Translations under genes and position numbers: made by a program
Source: Desulfuromusa kysingii
Lineage (GTDB): Bacteria > Desulfobacterota > Desulfuromonadia > Desulfuromonadales > Geopsychrobacteraceae
Assembly: GCF_900107645.1 (NCBI RefSeq)
Contig: NZ_FNQN01000004.1
Span: 1-64,000 of the forward strand
Length of the DNA: 64,000 nt
Direction: 5' to 3'
Shown: in pieces, positions 1-8,131 of the stretch
Layout: each line of letters begins with the position of its first letter
Position numbering within the stretch: the first letter of the stretch is position 1
Notes under the pieces: model-generated
Databases searched by the model: none
Told to the model about the DNA's origin: nothing
What the model saw: the letters and a program-made list of their open reading frames with translations, nothing else

Positions 1-1
1 G

Positions 2-210
2 CCCGTGTGACGCAGCCGGAATGGAACAGCTGATTTGAGAAACAGAGCGGCAAATGTTTGAGGGCAACAGCCCGAGTTTTTGCCGTTCCTCAAAGCAGCT
101 GTGAAATGAAGGGAACCTGTAGGGCAAGGAGTTCGGGTGCCTTTTTCTGCTCACTCTGTTGTGGCATGACAAAAGAGTGAGGCGTCGGGCGGGGTCGCAA
201 CCCCGCGACC
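2..210. repeat. Dispersed ~209-bp repeat, copy A
   Basis: First of three direct copies of the same element (others begin at 1867 and 2346). It starts CCCGTGTGACGCAGCC and ends GGTCGCAACCCCGCGACC, itself a small palindrome. Near its right end is a long hairpin (CTCACTCTgTTGT, loop ggcatg, ACAAaAGAGTGAG), here with one mismatch. No convincing protein is encoded. It may begin before the window. Similar sequences with a hairpin of this kind are, from memory, scattered through many proteobacterial genomes, usually beside genes. Confidence 0.85.
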
Positions 211-243
211 TGGTTGTTATCAAACTAGATCCCCGCGAAACCC

Positions 244-1626
244 TCAGAAAAGCGATGCAATATAAGCAAAGAGTCCCGACTCTTTAACCTTGGCATAAAG
301 CACAATAGCGACCGCCAATGGTGTAATGTAACGAATCATAAAATGCCAGAGAGAGTAAACCCATGCCGGGCTAGCTGCCAGCATCTCTTTTTTATCCTGC
401 TCATTTTTCCAAAACCATCCGACGTAGATCGAAATGAGCAACCCCGAAATGGGGAGCATATAATTGGAAGCAACAAGATCGATGGAATCGAAAAAAGCCC
501 TATCCCCCAGTGGTGTCCAGCTTCCGAGCATGTTGTATGAGAGCGCTGACGGAATACCGACGATAAAGCAGAGGATTGCCAGAGTTGTCGTCGCCGCCTT
601 ACGGTTCCAGCCTCTTTCATCAATAAGATAAGCCACCTGTGCTTCCATCAGGGAAATGGTGCTCGTCAATGCAGCAAAGGCAATCAGGAGAAAAAAGAGA
701 ATGGCAAGAAAATAGCCACCGGGAATTTTGGAGAAAACAATCGGAATGGTCTTGAAAACCAATCCAGGGCCAGCCGCAGGCTGCATGCCGACGGCAAAAA
801 CAACAGAAAAGATAGCGAGACCGGCGATCAAGGCAATTGCGGTATCGAGCAATGCAACACGCAGGCTGGCACCGACGATATTTGATCCCTTGCTGAGGTA
901 AGAGCCATAGGTCACAATGATCGCCATCCCAAGCGATAGCGTATAAAAAGAGTGTCCCATAGCTTCGAGAACGGAAACCGGGGTCAATTTGCTAAAATCA
1001 GGGTAAAACATGAAGTGCAGAGATTCAGCCGCCCCAGCACTAAGCATCCCGTTGATAAACAATAACAGCAACAGACCAAAAAGAATCGGCATCAAAATTT
1101 TACTCCAGCGCTCGATACCTTTATGGACTCCACCAATGACAATTCCCAGACTTAAAGCAATGAAGGCAAAGTGACAAATAACCTGTCGGGTTCCGTCACC
1201 AATCAGGCCACCGAACATCCCCTCAATCGCTTCTGGGGATTGTCCAACAAAGGCCCCCTGCAAGGCACGCCAGACATACTCAAGGGTCCAGCCAGCAACA
1301 ACAGAATAATAGGACAAAATGATAAAGGCAGCAGCGACGCTGAACCAGCCGGCAAGTCTCCAGGGAGAACGTTTTCCTTCAAGGAAGGTAAAGGCACCGA
1401 CGGCATCTTTCTGGGTGTGAGCACCAATCATCAGCTCTGAAATCATGATCGGCAAGCCGACAATAGCGATACAAAACAGATAAACCAAGACAAAGGCGCC
1501 ACCACCATTTTGCCCCGCAATGTAAGGAAATTTCCAAATATTACCAAGTCCAACAGCGCTCCCTGCAGCTGCCAGAATAAAACCGATCCGCGTCGCCCAT
1601 TGCCCACGCGGTTGTACGTTGTTCAT
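244..1626 (-). CDS. Neurotransmitter:sodium symporter (SNF) family transporter
   Basis: Inner-membrane Na+-coupled symporter of the NSS/SNF family (LeuT fold), importing a small neutral solute, most often an amino acid. The substrate cannot be read from the sequence. The 460-residue product has the family length and about 11-12 hydrophobic segments. The N-terminal signature GSAVGLGNIWKFPY lies at about residues 22-35 and is followed by GQNGGGAF; these unwound TM1 residues bind Na+ and substrate in LeuT. The ATG at 1626 is preceded by AGAAAGGAAGC, a good ribosome-binding site. The gene stands alone between two copies of the dispersed repeat. A promoter-like sequence and a terminator-like hairpin lie in its leader, so attenuation is possible. 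Family assignment is firm. Confidence 0.95.
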   Translation of the reverse strand: MNNVQPRGQWATRIGFILAAAGSAVGLGNIWKFPYIAGQNGGGAFVLVYLFCIAIVGLPIMISELMIGAHTQKDAVGAFTFLEGKRSPWRLAGWFSVAAAFIILSYYSVVAGWTLEYVWRALQGAFVGQSPEAIEGMFGGLIGDGTRQVICHFAFIALSLGIVIGGVHKGIERWSKILMPILFGLLLLLFINGMLSAGAAESLHFMFYPDFSKLTPVSVLEAMGHSFYTLSLGMAIIVTYGSYLSKGSNIVGASLRVALLDTAIALIAGLAIFSVVFAVGMQPAAGPGLVFKTIPIVFSKIPGGYFLAILFFLLIAFAALTSTISLMEAQVAYLIDERGWNRKAATTTLAILCFIVGIPSALSYNMLGSWTPLGDRAFFDSIDLVASNYMLPISGLLISIYVGWFWKNEQDKKEMLAASPAWVYSLWHFMIRYITPLAVAIVLYAKVKESGLFAYIASLF

Positions 1627-1725
1627 GGTGCTTCCTTTCTTCTGTTCAGAGGTTCAATTTTCTTGTTGTTACAATCATTCAACGGGTTAATAGTGACACA
1701 GTGATAAAACTCAGGCCGCAAAAAA

Positions 1726-1760
1726 GGGGAGATAGTCTCCTCGTGCAAGACTGTCTCCCC
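1726..1760 (-). terminator. Intrinsic terminator-like hairpin in the leader of the SNF transporter
   Basis: On the minus strand GGGGAGACAGTCT pairs with AGACTATCTCCCC (13 bp including one G-U) and is followed at once by TTTTTT, the form of a rho-independent terminator. It lies about 100 nt upstream of the transporter start and just downstream of the promoter-like sequence at 1780-1808. It may be an attenuator rather than the end of another gene, since the nearest upstream minus-strand gene, hisI, ends almost 900 bp away. Confidence 0.6.
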
Positions 1761-1779
1761 CTGAAATACATGATGTGAA

Positions 1780-1808
1780 ACAATACAACTCAAAAGCGGT
1801 AGGGTCAA
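1780..1808 (-). promoter_or_regulatory. Probable sigma-70 promoter of the SNF transporter
   Basis: Minus strand: TTGACC (1803-1808), 17-bp spacer, TATTGT (1780-1785). The predicted start near 1773 would place the 1726-1760 hairpin at the very beginning of the transcript. Confidence 0.45.
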
Positions 1809-1866
1809 TTATAGAATTGTTTTCAAGGTAAGCATGATGGGGAACAGAAGTTTTTTGTCGTCAATT

Positions 1867-2075
1867 CCCGTGTGACGCAGCCGAAATGGAATAGCTGATT
1901 TGAGAAACAGAGCGGCAAATGTCTGAGGGCTTCAGCCCGAGTTTTTGCCGCTCCTCAAAGCAGCTGTGGAATGGAGGGTACCCGCAGGGCAAGGAGTTCA
2001 GGTGCCTTTTTTTGCTGACTTTTTTGTGGCACGACAAAAAAGCCAGGCGTCGGGCGGGGCCGCAACCCCGCGACC
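1867..2075. repeat. Dispersed ~209-bp repeat, copy B
   Basis: Second direct copy. Its hairpin is at 2015-2046 (CTGACTTTTTTGT, loop ggcacg, ACAAAAAAGCCAG). Compared with copy C the third base pair has switched from C-G to G-C, so both sides changed together. Similarity to copy C continues into the flanks (GTCAATT before, AGAACCGGC after), so the full unit is somewhat longer than 209 bp. Short frames across it are present only because they track the repeat. Confidence 0.85.
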
Positions 2076-2130
2076 TTAAGGGGTATTATTTAAGAATCTA
2101 AGAAGAACCGGCGGGTCTCGTCCCGCCAGA

Positions 2131-2310
2131 CGAGTGACTTTTCTATCACGACATAGAAAAGGCACCAAAAGAGGTCGCCCCAATACCAGCGCCTGCCAAG
2201 GCAGGTTCCTTCCGCTACGCAAACCAGCGATGCGCTCGCAAAACTCGGGGGTTTCACCCCCTCAAACATTCCTCGCTTATCTCATCGCTGTTTTGCTCCG
2301 CTCCAGCGCG
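2131..2310. repeat. Diverged inverted copy of the dispersed repeat (copy D)
   Basis: Read as given, this stretch resembles the reverse complement of copies A-C in the same order of blocks: a hairpin (CTTTTCTAT, loop cacgac, ATAGAAAAG at 2138-2161), GGCACC, a CAGGTTCCTTCC-like block, then AAAACTCGGG and CCCTCAAACATT. The hairpin stem sequence is almost wholly different from that of A-C although the structure remains. Edges are approximate. Confidence 0.5.
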
Positions 2311-2345
2311 GGCATCAGGGGGGAAATGCACTTTGGTAGTCAATT

Positions 2346-2553
2346 CCCGTGTGACACAGCCGGAATGGAACAGCTGATTTGAGAAGCAGAGCGGCAAATG
2401 TCTGAGGGCGACAGCCCGAGTTTTGCCGCTCTTCAAAGCAGCTGAGGAATGGAGGGAACCCATAGGGCAAGGAGCTCGGGTGCCTTTTTCTGCTCACTCT
2501 TTTGTGGCATGACAAAAGAGTGAGGCGTCGAGCGGGGTCGCAACCCCGCGACC
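2346..2553. repeat. Dispersed ~209-bp repeat, copy C
   Basis: Third direct copy, with the most perfect hairpin: 13 bp at 2493-2505 and 2512-2524 around loop ggcatg. It lies between copy D and the end of hisI. Together with B and D it fills the whole 1.0-kb interval from the SNF leader to hisI, where no gene is credible. Confidence 0.85.
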
Positions 2554-2635
2554 TTAGAGGTTAGTTCTAGCGATCCAAGAGAACCGGCAGGGTTCGTCTC
2601 ATCAAACGAGAGTCAAAACACAAACTTAATGCAAA

Positions 2636-3031
2636 TCACACCATCTGCAGTTTTTTACTCTCCAAATCAATCTTGCGATAAAAACAGGTCTCACGGGTTT
2701 TTCCAGTTTCAGGATCTTTAGTGTGGCAGGAACCGCCACCTTGGGGAATAACTCGGTAAATAATCGCATCCTGATCACAATCGAGCAAAACTTCAACAAT
2801 CTTGAGAAAATCCCCGGAAGTTTCCCCCTTGGTCCAGAGTGCGTTGCGTGAAGTCGACCAGAAGGTTGCCATCCTCTTTGACAACGAGGCCTCCAGTGCC
2901 AGCTCATTGACATAAGCCACCATCAAAATCCTGCCGTCAGCGACATCCTGAACCACGGCTGGTATCAGTCCACCCCGCTTTGCAAAATCAATCAGCAACT
3001 CTGTCCCCTCTTCCAACTCTTTGTTCGCCAT
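2636..3031 (-). CDS. hisI: Phosphoribosyl-AMP cyclohydrolase
   Basis: Cytoplasmic enzyme of histidine biosynthesis that opens the adenine ring of phosphoribosyl-AMP (third step). The 131-residue protein is the monofunctional form, without the HisE pyrophosphohydrolase domain. Visible family motifs are MVAYVNEL, FWSTSRNALWTKGETSG, the Mg-binding DCDQDAI, and the zinc cysteines in GGGSCHTK and ETCFYR. The start is the ATG of MANKELEE at 3031, with GGAGAG six bases before it; a longer frame would need an upstream TTG. It lies 178 bp downstream of hcp on the same strand but after a terminator, so it probably has its own transcript. No other his gene is nearby. Confidence 0.95.
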   Translation of the reverse strand: MANKELEEGTELLIDFAKRGGLIPAVVQDVADGRILMVAYVNELALEASLSKRMATFWSTSRNALWTKGETSGDFLKIVEVLLDCDQDAIIYRVIPQGGGSCHTKDPETGKTRETCFYRKIDLESKKLQMV

Positions 3032-3146
3032 TCTTCTCTCCAATATCTATTTACGCTTAAAAACGTTTGTTGTCGCCGTTCAGATGTGCGGCATTTTGCC
3101 AACTGGAGGGAGAAACATCAATAGCAGTTTTATCTTCGCCAAATAA

Positions 3147-3180
3147 AAAGGGCGCAAGACCCTAAGATCTTCCGCCCTTT
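3147..3180 (-). terminator. Rho-independent terminator of hcp
   Basis: Minus strand: AAAGGGCG pairs with CGCCCTTT, with a shorter inner AAGA/TCTT stem, followed by a T-rich tract. It begins about 30 bp after the hcp stop. Confidence 0.75.
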
Positions 3181-3209
3181 GTTTATTTGAACAGGATATA
3201 ACCGAATGA

Positions 3210-4838
3210 TTAATTTCCAGCCATGATCGCAGCAACATCTTCTTTGACGTCACCAGTCGCCTTAATATCGAACTTCTCGACCAGCACTTTGGCAACATTT
3301 GGAGACAAGAATGCTGGCAATGTTGGCCCCAGGCGGATGTGTTTGACACCCAGTGCGAGGAGTGCGAGCAGAACGATCACCGCTTTTTGCTCATACCAGG
3401 CGATATCATAGGAAATCGGCAGGTCGTTGATATCATCCAGACCGAAAACTTCCTTCAATTGCAGCGCAATATATGCGAGTGAATAGGAATCGTTACATTG
3501 ACCGGCATCAAGTACCCGTGGAATTCCACCAATATCGCCGAGATCCAGCTTGTTATAACGGAACTTGGCACAACCAGCTGTAAGGATAACGGTATCATCA
3601 GGGAGCTCTTTGGCAACGTCAGTAAAGTAATTCCGGCTGGCTTGACGACCATCACAACCGCCCATGACGACGAAGCGTTTCAGCGCACCGGACTTCACCG
3701 CGTCGACCACTTTATCAGCTAGCGCCATCACCTGAGCATGAGCGAAACCACCAACGATTTCACCTGTTTCAATTTCGACTGGGGGTTCACAGGTTTTAGC
3801 CTTCTCAATAATTTGCGAGAAATCCTTGTGGCCACCTTCAGGACGATCAGCAATATGGATAGCTCCTGGCCAACCAGCCATACCAGTCGTGTAGAAACGA
3901 TCTTTGTAAGCTTCTTTAACCGGGGTAATACAGTTGGTTGTCATCAGAATCGGGCCATTAAATGAAGCAAATTCTTTATCTTGATGCCACCATGAATCAC
4001 CGTAGTTACCAACAAAATGCTCATATTTTTTAAATTCTGGATAATAGTTAGCGGGCAACATTTCACAATGAGTATAAACGTCAACACCAGTGCCTTCAGT
4101 CTGCTTGAGCAGCTCTTCCATATCTTTCAGATCATGTCCGGAGATAAGGATTCCGGGATTTTTACCAACGCCAATATTCACTTTGGTAATTTCAGGATTA
4201 CCATAGGTTGTCGTGTTAGCTTCATCCAGCAATGCCATCGCAGTGACAGCGGTTTCCCCACATTTCATCACCATGCCGACCATTTCATCAACACTCAGAT
4301 CCTGTGTTGTTGACACCAGAGCATCCACCATAAAGTCATAAATTTCGCTCTTCTCAAAACCAAGCATCGCCGCATGATCGGTATAGGCAGCCATCCCCTT
4401 CAGACCGTAAATCAGCAATTCACGTAAGGAGCGAACATCTTCGTTAGGTTGTGACAAGACACCAACTTCTGCAGCTTTAGCAGCAAAATCAGCTTCAGCG
4501 CCATTCCAATTGGCGACATCGGCATCACTACTGAAACCAATCGCAGCTTTCAACCCGTCACGTTTGGCAATGGTGGCCTTAATCAATTCAACAAATCGGG
4601 CATTATCAAAGTTAGCATTGGTAATCGTTGCAAACAGTCCCTGGGAAATAAACAAACCGATCGATTTGTCCAATTTACCCTGCTTTTTAGCTTCGTCAGC
4701 AACAACGGCCAACCCTTTCAGGGTAAAAACCAAAAGATCCTGCAAATTAGCGGTATCCTCTTTTTTTCCACAGACGCCGGCAATAGTGCAGCCAGTATTT
4801 TTAGCCGTTTCCTGACACTGAAAACAAAACATACTCAT
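3210..4838 (-). CDS. hcp: Hybrid-cluster protein (hydroxylamine reductase / prismane protein)
   Basis: Cytoplasmic iron-sulfur protein; family members act as high-affinity NO reductases, reduce hydroxylamine in vitro, and are part of the nitrosative stress response. The N-terminal cysteines are C-X2-C-X8-C-X5-C (residues 5, 8, 17, 23), the class I pattern of strict anaerobes holding a [4Fe-4S] cluster. Ligands of the hybrid Fe-S-O cluster are all visible: SGHDLKD (His), THCEMLPA (Glu), [17 protein letters not shown] and [10 protein letters not shown] (Cys), and WYEQKAV (Glu). The 542-residue length is normal. The ATG at 4838 follows AGGAGT by nine bases. Transcribed divergently from the DUF1858/ABC cluster, with an FNR-like site upstream. 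No hcr-type reductase gene is adjacent. Confidence 0.97.
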   Translation of the reverse strand: MSMFCFQCQETAKNTGCTIAGVCGKKEDTANLQDLLVFTLKGLAVVADEAKKQGKLDKSIGLFISQGLFATITNANFDNARFVELIKATIAKRDGLKAAIGFSSDADVANWNGAEADFAAKAAEVGVLSQPNEDVRSLRELLIYGLKGMAAYTDHAAMLGFEKSEIYDFMVDALVSTTQDLSVDEMVGMVMKCGETAVTAMALLDEANTTTYGNPEITKVNIGVGKNPGILISGHDLKDMEELLKQTEGTGVDVYTHCEMLPANYYPEFKKYEHFVGNYGDSWWHQDKEFASFNGPILMTTNCITPVKEAYKDRFYTTGMAGWPGAIHIADRPEGGHKDFSQIIEKAKTCEPPVEIETGEIVGGFAHAQVMALADKVVDAVKSGALKRFVVMGGCDGRQASRNYFTDVAKELPDDTVILTAGCAKFRYNKLDLGDIGGIPRVLDAGQCNDSYSLAYIALQLKEVFGLDDINDLPISYDIAWYEQKAVIVLLALLALGVKHIRLGPTLPAFLSPNVAKVLVEKFDIKATGDVKEDVAAIMAGN

Positions 4839-4918
4839 GTTGGTTGACTCCTTTAGTTTGGGTGATTGGGACGCAATTTCTTTGTGCTGGAAAATGCCAC
4901 AACCGCGACATTAAAAAA

Positions 4919-4932
4919 TTGACGCAAATCAA
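4919..4932 (-). promoter_or_regulatory. FNR/CRP-family site upstream of hcp
   Basis: Read toward hcp the site is TTGATTTGCGTCAA, one base from the perfect FNR/DNR/HcpR-type palindrome TTGAT-N4-ATCAA. Its centre is 87 bp before the hcp start. If it acts at -41.5, transcription would start near 4884; the -10 there (CATTTT) is weak, as expected for an activated promoter. Confidence 0.65.
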
Positions 4933-5083
4933 AAAACAACAAAAATAGTCATGTTTCTTTCAATTGCCATTGAATTTCGAGTATAACAGGCAAACAAAAA
5001 GATGCCAGCATCCCCACTATTTAAATCAACAACCAGACAAAATAATCCCCGCACTCAATTGTTGATGATTTTAGTTATATTTA

Positions 5084-5097
5084 TTGATTTGCATCAA
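5084..5097 (+). promoter_or_regulatory. FNR/CRP-family site upstream of the Hcp-associated cluster
   Basis: TTGATTTGCATCAA, a perfect TTGAT-N4-ATCAA palindrome. A TATGCT -10 lies at 5120-5125, which gives a start near 5132, exactly 41.5 bp from the centre of the site: the geometry of a class II activated promoter. It matches the hcp site in 13 of 14 bases, in the same orientation relative to its gene. Confidence 0.72.
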
Positions 5098-5170
5098 TTT
5101 ATCTTGCGGCACTTTCAGTTATGCTCCGTTCCAGATAATCAATCGACACTCAAAACATGGAGAGACAATA

Positions 5171-6403
5171 ATGACAACGGCCCTACTGAATAAAGATATG
5201 ACGGTTAAGGACGTTCTTGATCGCTGGCCTGAAACCTTGGAAGTGTTTGTTGCCAATGGCTTTGCAAATTTTCGTGATGAGAAACAACGCAACGCTGTCG
5301 GTGCTTTTCTGAAACTGGAACGGGCCGCGCAGACGAAAAAGTATGATCTGGATAATTTTCTGAATCTGTTGCAAGCCAGAATCGATGAGGAGTTGCATCA
5401 GGTTGATGTCACTATGAAGACAACTGAGAAAGCTGACAGTCAGGTCAACGTCTCTGGCCTGCTCCCCTGCCCGGTACGGTTACCACTCCTGGAGGGGTTT
5501 GACGCTTTTATAGAGAAGTATACTGCAGAAACCGGCAATAGTGTCAGCTATAAGTTGGAAGCAGCATCGGTCGGTGCAAGCTGGATCGAAGAGAATATTC
5601 AGGGGATTGAAAACGTCAACGACCTCCCAGATATCTTCCTCTCTGCCGGATTTGAAACCTTCTTTGATCAGAAAACCATCGGTCGGTTCAAAGATCAGAA
5701 GGTCTTTACCGATATCACCGCGACAGCGGTTAATCCTGACTTTGCGGGCATTGATATTAAAGATCCGAAACAGGACTATTCAATTATTGCTGCGGTTCCT
5801 GCGGTATTTATGGTCAATCATGATGTCCTTGGTGATCTACCGATTCCACGCCGCTGGTCTGACTTATTGAAACCTGAATATCAAGAAAAAGTTGCCCTAC
5901 CTGTGGGTGATTTCGACCTGTTTAACGCAATTCTTCTTGCTATTCATAAAGAACATGGGGATGCCGGGGTCAAAAAACTCGGCCGCTGTATGCTCAAGTC
6001 GATGCACCCATCACAGATGGTCAAGAATGCGCAGCGGGTTGCAGAAGAAAAACCCCTGATCACGATCATGCCTTACTTTTTCACTAAAATGGCACGTATG
6101 GTGAAGAGTTTAGAGATCATCTGGCCCGAAGATGGAGCGGTGGTCAGTCCTATTTTTATGCTGACCAAGCGTGATTGTCTAAATAAAGTCAGGCCCATTG
6201 CTGAATTTTTGTCCAGTAAAGCGGTTGGAGAAATTCTGGCACAAAAAGGGTTATTCCCCTCACTGCACCCTGATGTTGACAATCAACTCTCTGGCCAACA
6301 CCCATGGAAGTGGATTGGCTGGGACTACATCTACCAAAATGACATTGGTGCCTTGATTCAGCGCACGACACAAATTTTTGAAGCTTCAATGAACGAACTA
6401 TAA
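5171..6403 (+). CDS. DUF1858 domain fused to a solute-binding-like domain, no signal peptide
   Basis: First gene of a four-gene cluster. Residues about 8-75 (MTVKDVLDRWPETLEVFVANG and on) resemble DUF1858/TIGR03980, the hybrid-cluster-protein-associated redox disulfide domain, but the usual CxxC position reads GFANF with no cysteine. Residues about 95-400 look like a type 2 periplasmic binding protein of the ferric-iron/thiamine/polyamine class (LPCPVRLPLLEGFDAFIEKY, YSIIAAVPAVFMVNHDVLGD, PRRWSDLLKPEYQEKVALP). There is no signal peptide, lipobox or membrane segment, so a cytoplasmic location is likely, which is unusual for this fold. Start chosen at 5171, after GGAGAGAC; an upstream in-frame ATG would overlap the FNR-like site and promoter. 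Role unknown; a ligand- or metal-carrying part of a maturation system is an inference. Confidence 0.85.
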   Translation: MTTALLNKDMTVKDVLDRWPETLEVFVANGFANFRDEKQRNAVGAFLKLERAAQTKKYDLDNFLNLLQARIDEELHQVDVTMKTTEKADSQVNVSGLLPCPVRLPLLEGFDAFIEKYTAETGNSVSYKLEAASVGASWIEENIQGIENVNDLPDIFLSAGFETFFDQKTIGRFKDQKVFTDITATAVNPDFAGIDIKDPKQDYSIIAAVPAVFMVNHDVLGDLPIPRRWSDLLKPEYQEKVALPVGDFDLFNAILLAIHKEHGDAGVKKLGRCMLKSMHPSQMVKNAQRVAEEKPLITIMPYFFTKMARMVKSLEIIWPEDGAVVSPIFMLTKRDCLNKVRPIAEFLSSKAVGEILAQKGLFPSLHPDVDNQLSGQHPWKWIGWDYIYQNDIGALIQRTTQIFEASMNEL

Positions 6404-6413
6404 AGGAATTGAC

Positions 6414-7112
6414 ATGCGTTTTTTAACCATATCCGGTCCCCCATCATCGGGAAAGACATCTGTTATTTTAAGAGTGATTGAAGCGTTGCAAACGCGGCAG
6501 CAGAAGATTGGTGTGGTCAAGTTTGACTGCCTGCTGACAGACGATGACAAGCTCTACGCCAAGAAAGGGGTGCTGGTCAAAAAAGGACTTTCCGGCGCAC
6601 TCTGCCCTGATCACTATTTTGTCAGCAATATCGAATCCTGCGTCACCTGGGGACACGAAAATGGCTGCGAATATCTGATCAGTGAAAGTGCTGGACTCTG
6701 TAATCGTTGTTCGCCACATATCAAAGAGATTACCGCTGTCTGTGTGATCGACAATCTCAGCGGCATCAATACCCCGAAAAAAATTGGGCCGATGTTAAAG
6801 TCAGCCGATATTGTTGTTATTACCAAAGGGGATATCGTCTCCCAAGCAGAACGGGAAGTTTTTGCCTCGCGGGTGAGACAGGTCAACCCCGGAGCCATTA
6901 TTATGAATGTTAACGGAATCACCGGACAGGGCGCCTTTGAGCTGACCAGCCTGTTTGAGGATGCTTCAGATATTGAAACGTTGAAGGGTAAAGTCTTACG
7001 TTTTTCCATGCCTTCAGCGCTCTGCTCCTACTGTCTGGGGGAAACCCGGATCGGTGAAGAGCATCAGACAGGGAACATCCGCAAGATGGATCTCCAGGAA
7101 GGATCAGCCTGA
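6414..7112 (+). CDS. HypB/UreG/CobW-like P-loop GTPase
   Basis: 232-residue cytoplasmic P-loop NTPase. Walker A is GPPSSGKTS (residues 8-16). ESAGLCNRCSPH at about 93-104 carries a CxxC with a following His, a likely metal site. VVITKGDIV (about 136-144) resembles the base-recognition strand of HypB and UreG, and VNGITGQG follows. A C-terminal CSYCLGETRIG segment gives a second CxxC. HypB, UreG and CobW relatives load metals into enzymes or insert metallocofactors. Starts 10 bp after the previous stop with AAAGGA before the ATG, and its stop overlaps the next start by one base, so the genes are almost certainly co-transcribed. The target metalloprotein is unknown; Hcp is the obvious candidate from context. 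Confidence 0.85.
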   Translation: MRFLTISGPPSSGKTSVILRVIEALQTRQQKIGVVKFDCLLTDDDKLYAKKGVLVKKGLSGALCPDHYFVSNIESCVTWGHENGCEYLISESAGLCNRCSPHIKEITAVCVIDNLSGINTPKKIGPMLKSADIVVITKGDIVSQAEREVFASRVRQVNPGAIIMNVNGITGQGAFELTSLFEDASDIETLKGKVLRFSMPSALCSYCLGETRIGEEHQTGNIRKMDLQEGSA

Positions 7113-8110
7113 TGAAAGCCACAACATTATTGTCTCAACCGCTGACAGAAACCTTGGTTGAACATCCCTATATCGAAGATTTTATGACCTCCTTTGGTCT
7201 GGTGATCAAACCTGACAGCAACAGCTTACAACATTATCTTGATCACCTGGATCCTGATGCATTGGAGGATCTTGGCATCAGTAGCGAACAACTACGACAA
7301 AGTCTTGACAGTTTTCTTGCTGGCATGTTGGCGCTATCAGACCCGATGGATAAAGTTGAATCGCTGACAATTGTTGGCGGGGTTGATAAATCGGGAAAAG
7401 CGGAAAATCTGCAATTGACTTTGAAACCTGGCGAAGTCATCTGTATCGTCGGTCCGACTGGATCAGGGAAAAGCCGCCTGCTAGCTGACATTGAGTGGGT
7501 TGCCCAAGGCGACACTCCGACCAAAAGAAAAATTCTCATCAACGATCAGGTGCCTGATAGTAAATGGCGGTTTTCGACCGAGCATAAGTTGGTAGCCCAA
7601 TTGTCACAGAATATGAACTTTGTGATGGATCTGTCAGCGGAAGAATTTATCCGCATGCATGCAGAGAGCCGCTTGGTCACTGACCCGGAAGCAAAAGTTG
7701 CCCAGATCCTGCTACAGGCCAACGAACTGGCCGGAGAGACATTTGCTCCTGATACGCCGGTGACATCTTTAAGCGGCGGGCAATCCCGTGCATTGATGAT
7801 TGCCGATATGGCGATTCTGAGCAAATCACCGATTGCGTTGATTGATGAAATCGAGAACGCCGGAATTGATCGTAAAAAAGCCCTGGAGCTGCTCGTTCAA
7901 GAAGAAAAAATCATCCTCATGGCAACTCACGATCCAATTCTTGCCTTGATGGGCGATCGACGGGTGGTGATTAAAAACGGTGGTATTGAGAAGATTATTG
8001 AGTCGAGTGAAGCAGAACGCAAAAACCTGGTCACTTTGGAGGCCCTCGACAACAAACTACTCGCGCTAAGAAATAGAATCCGAACCGGGGATACCCTGGA
8101 AAATCTCTAA
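7112..8110 (+). CDS. Stand-alone ABC ATPase with an N-terminal DUF1858-like domain
   Basis: 332-residue soluble ATPase with all ABC motifs: Walker A GPTGSGKS (about 113-120), signature LSGGQSR (about 222-228), Walker B ALIDEIENAG (about 244-253) and H-loop ATHD. No permease gene is nearby and the protein has no membrane span, so it is probably not a transporter subunit. The first ~75 residues (LTETLVEHPYIEDFMTSFGL and on) resemble the DUF1858-type helical domain of the first gene in the cluster, again without cysteines, so two proteins share an N-terminal module. Start at 7112 overlaps the GTPase stop (TGATG). A power-stroke or remodelling ATPase in cofactor delivery is an inference. Confidence 0.85.
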   Translation: MKATTLLSQPLTETLVEHPYIEDFMTSFGLVIKPDSNSLQHYLDHLDPDALEDLGISSEQLRQSLDSFLAGMLALSDPMDKVESLTIVGGVDKSGKAENLQLTLKPGEVICIVGPTGSGKSRLLADIEWVAQGDTPTKRKILINDQVPDSKWRFSTEHKLVAQLSQNMNFVMDLSAEEFIRMHAESRLVTDPEAKVAQILLQANELAGETFAPDTPVTSLSGGQSRALMIADMAILSKSPIALIDEIENAGIDRKKALELLVQEEKIILMATHDPILALMGDRRVVIKNGGIEKIIESSEAERKNLVTLEALDNKLLALRNRIRTGDTLENL

Positions 8111-8131
8111 ACCCACAAAAGGGAGACTGAA

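Noticed and set aside
1919-2101. 60-residue frame inside repeat copy B, with similar frames in copies A and C
   Set aside because: The frame exists only because it follows the repeat; it includes the hairpin arms and has no ribosome-binding site or recognisable product.
5084-5170. Longer N-terminus (29 codons) for the DUF1858/binding-like protein
   Set aside because: It would overlap the FNR-like palindrome and the predicted promoter; the ATG at 5171 has a good ribosome-binding site.
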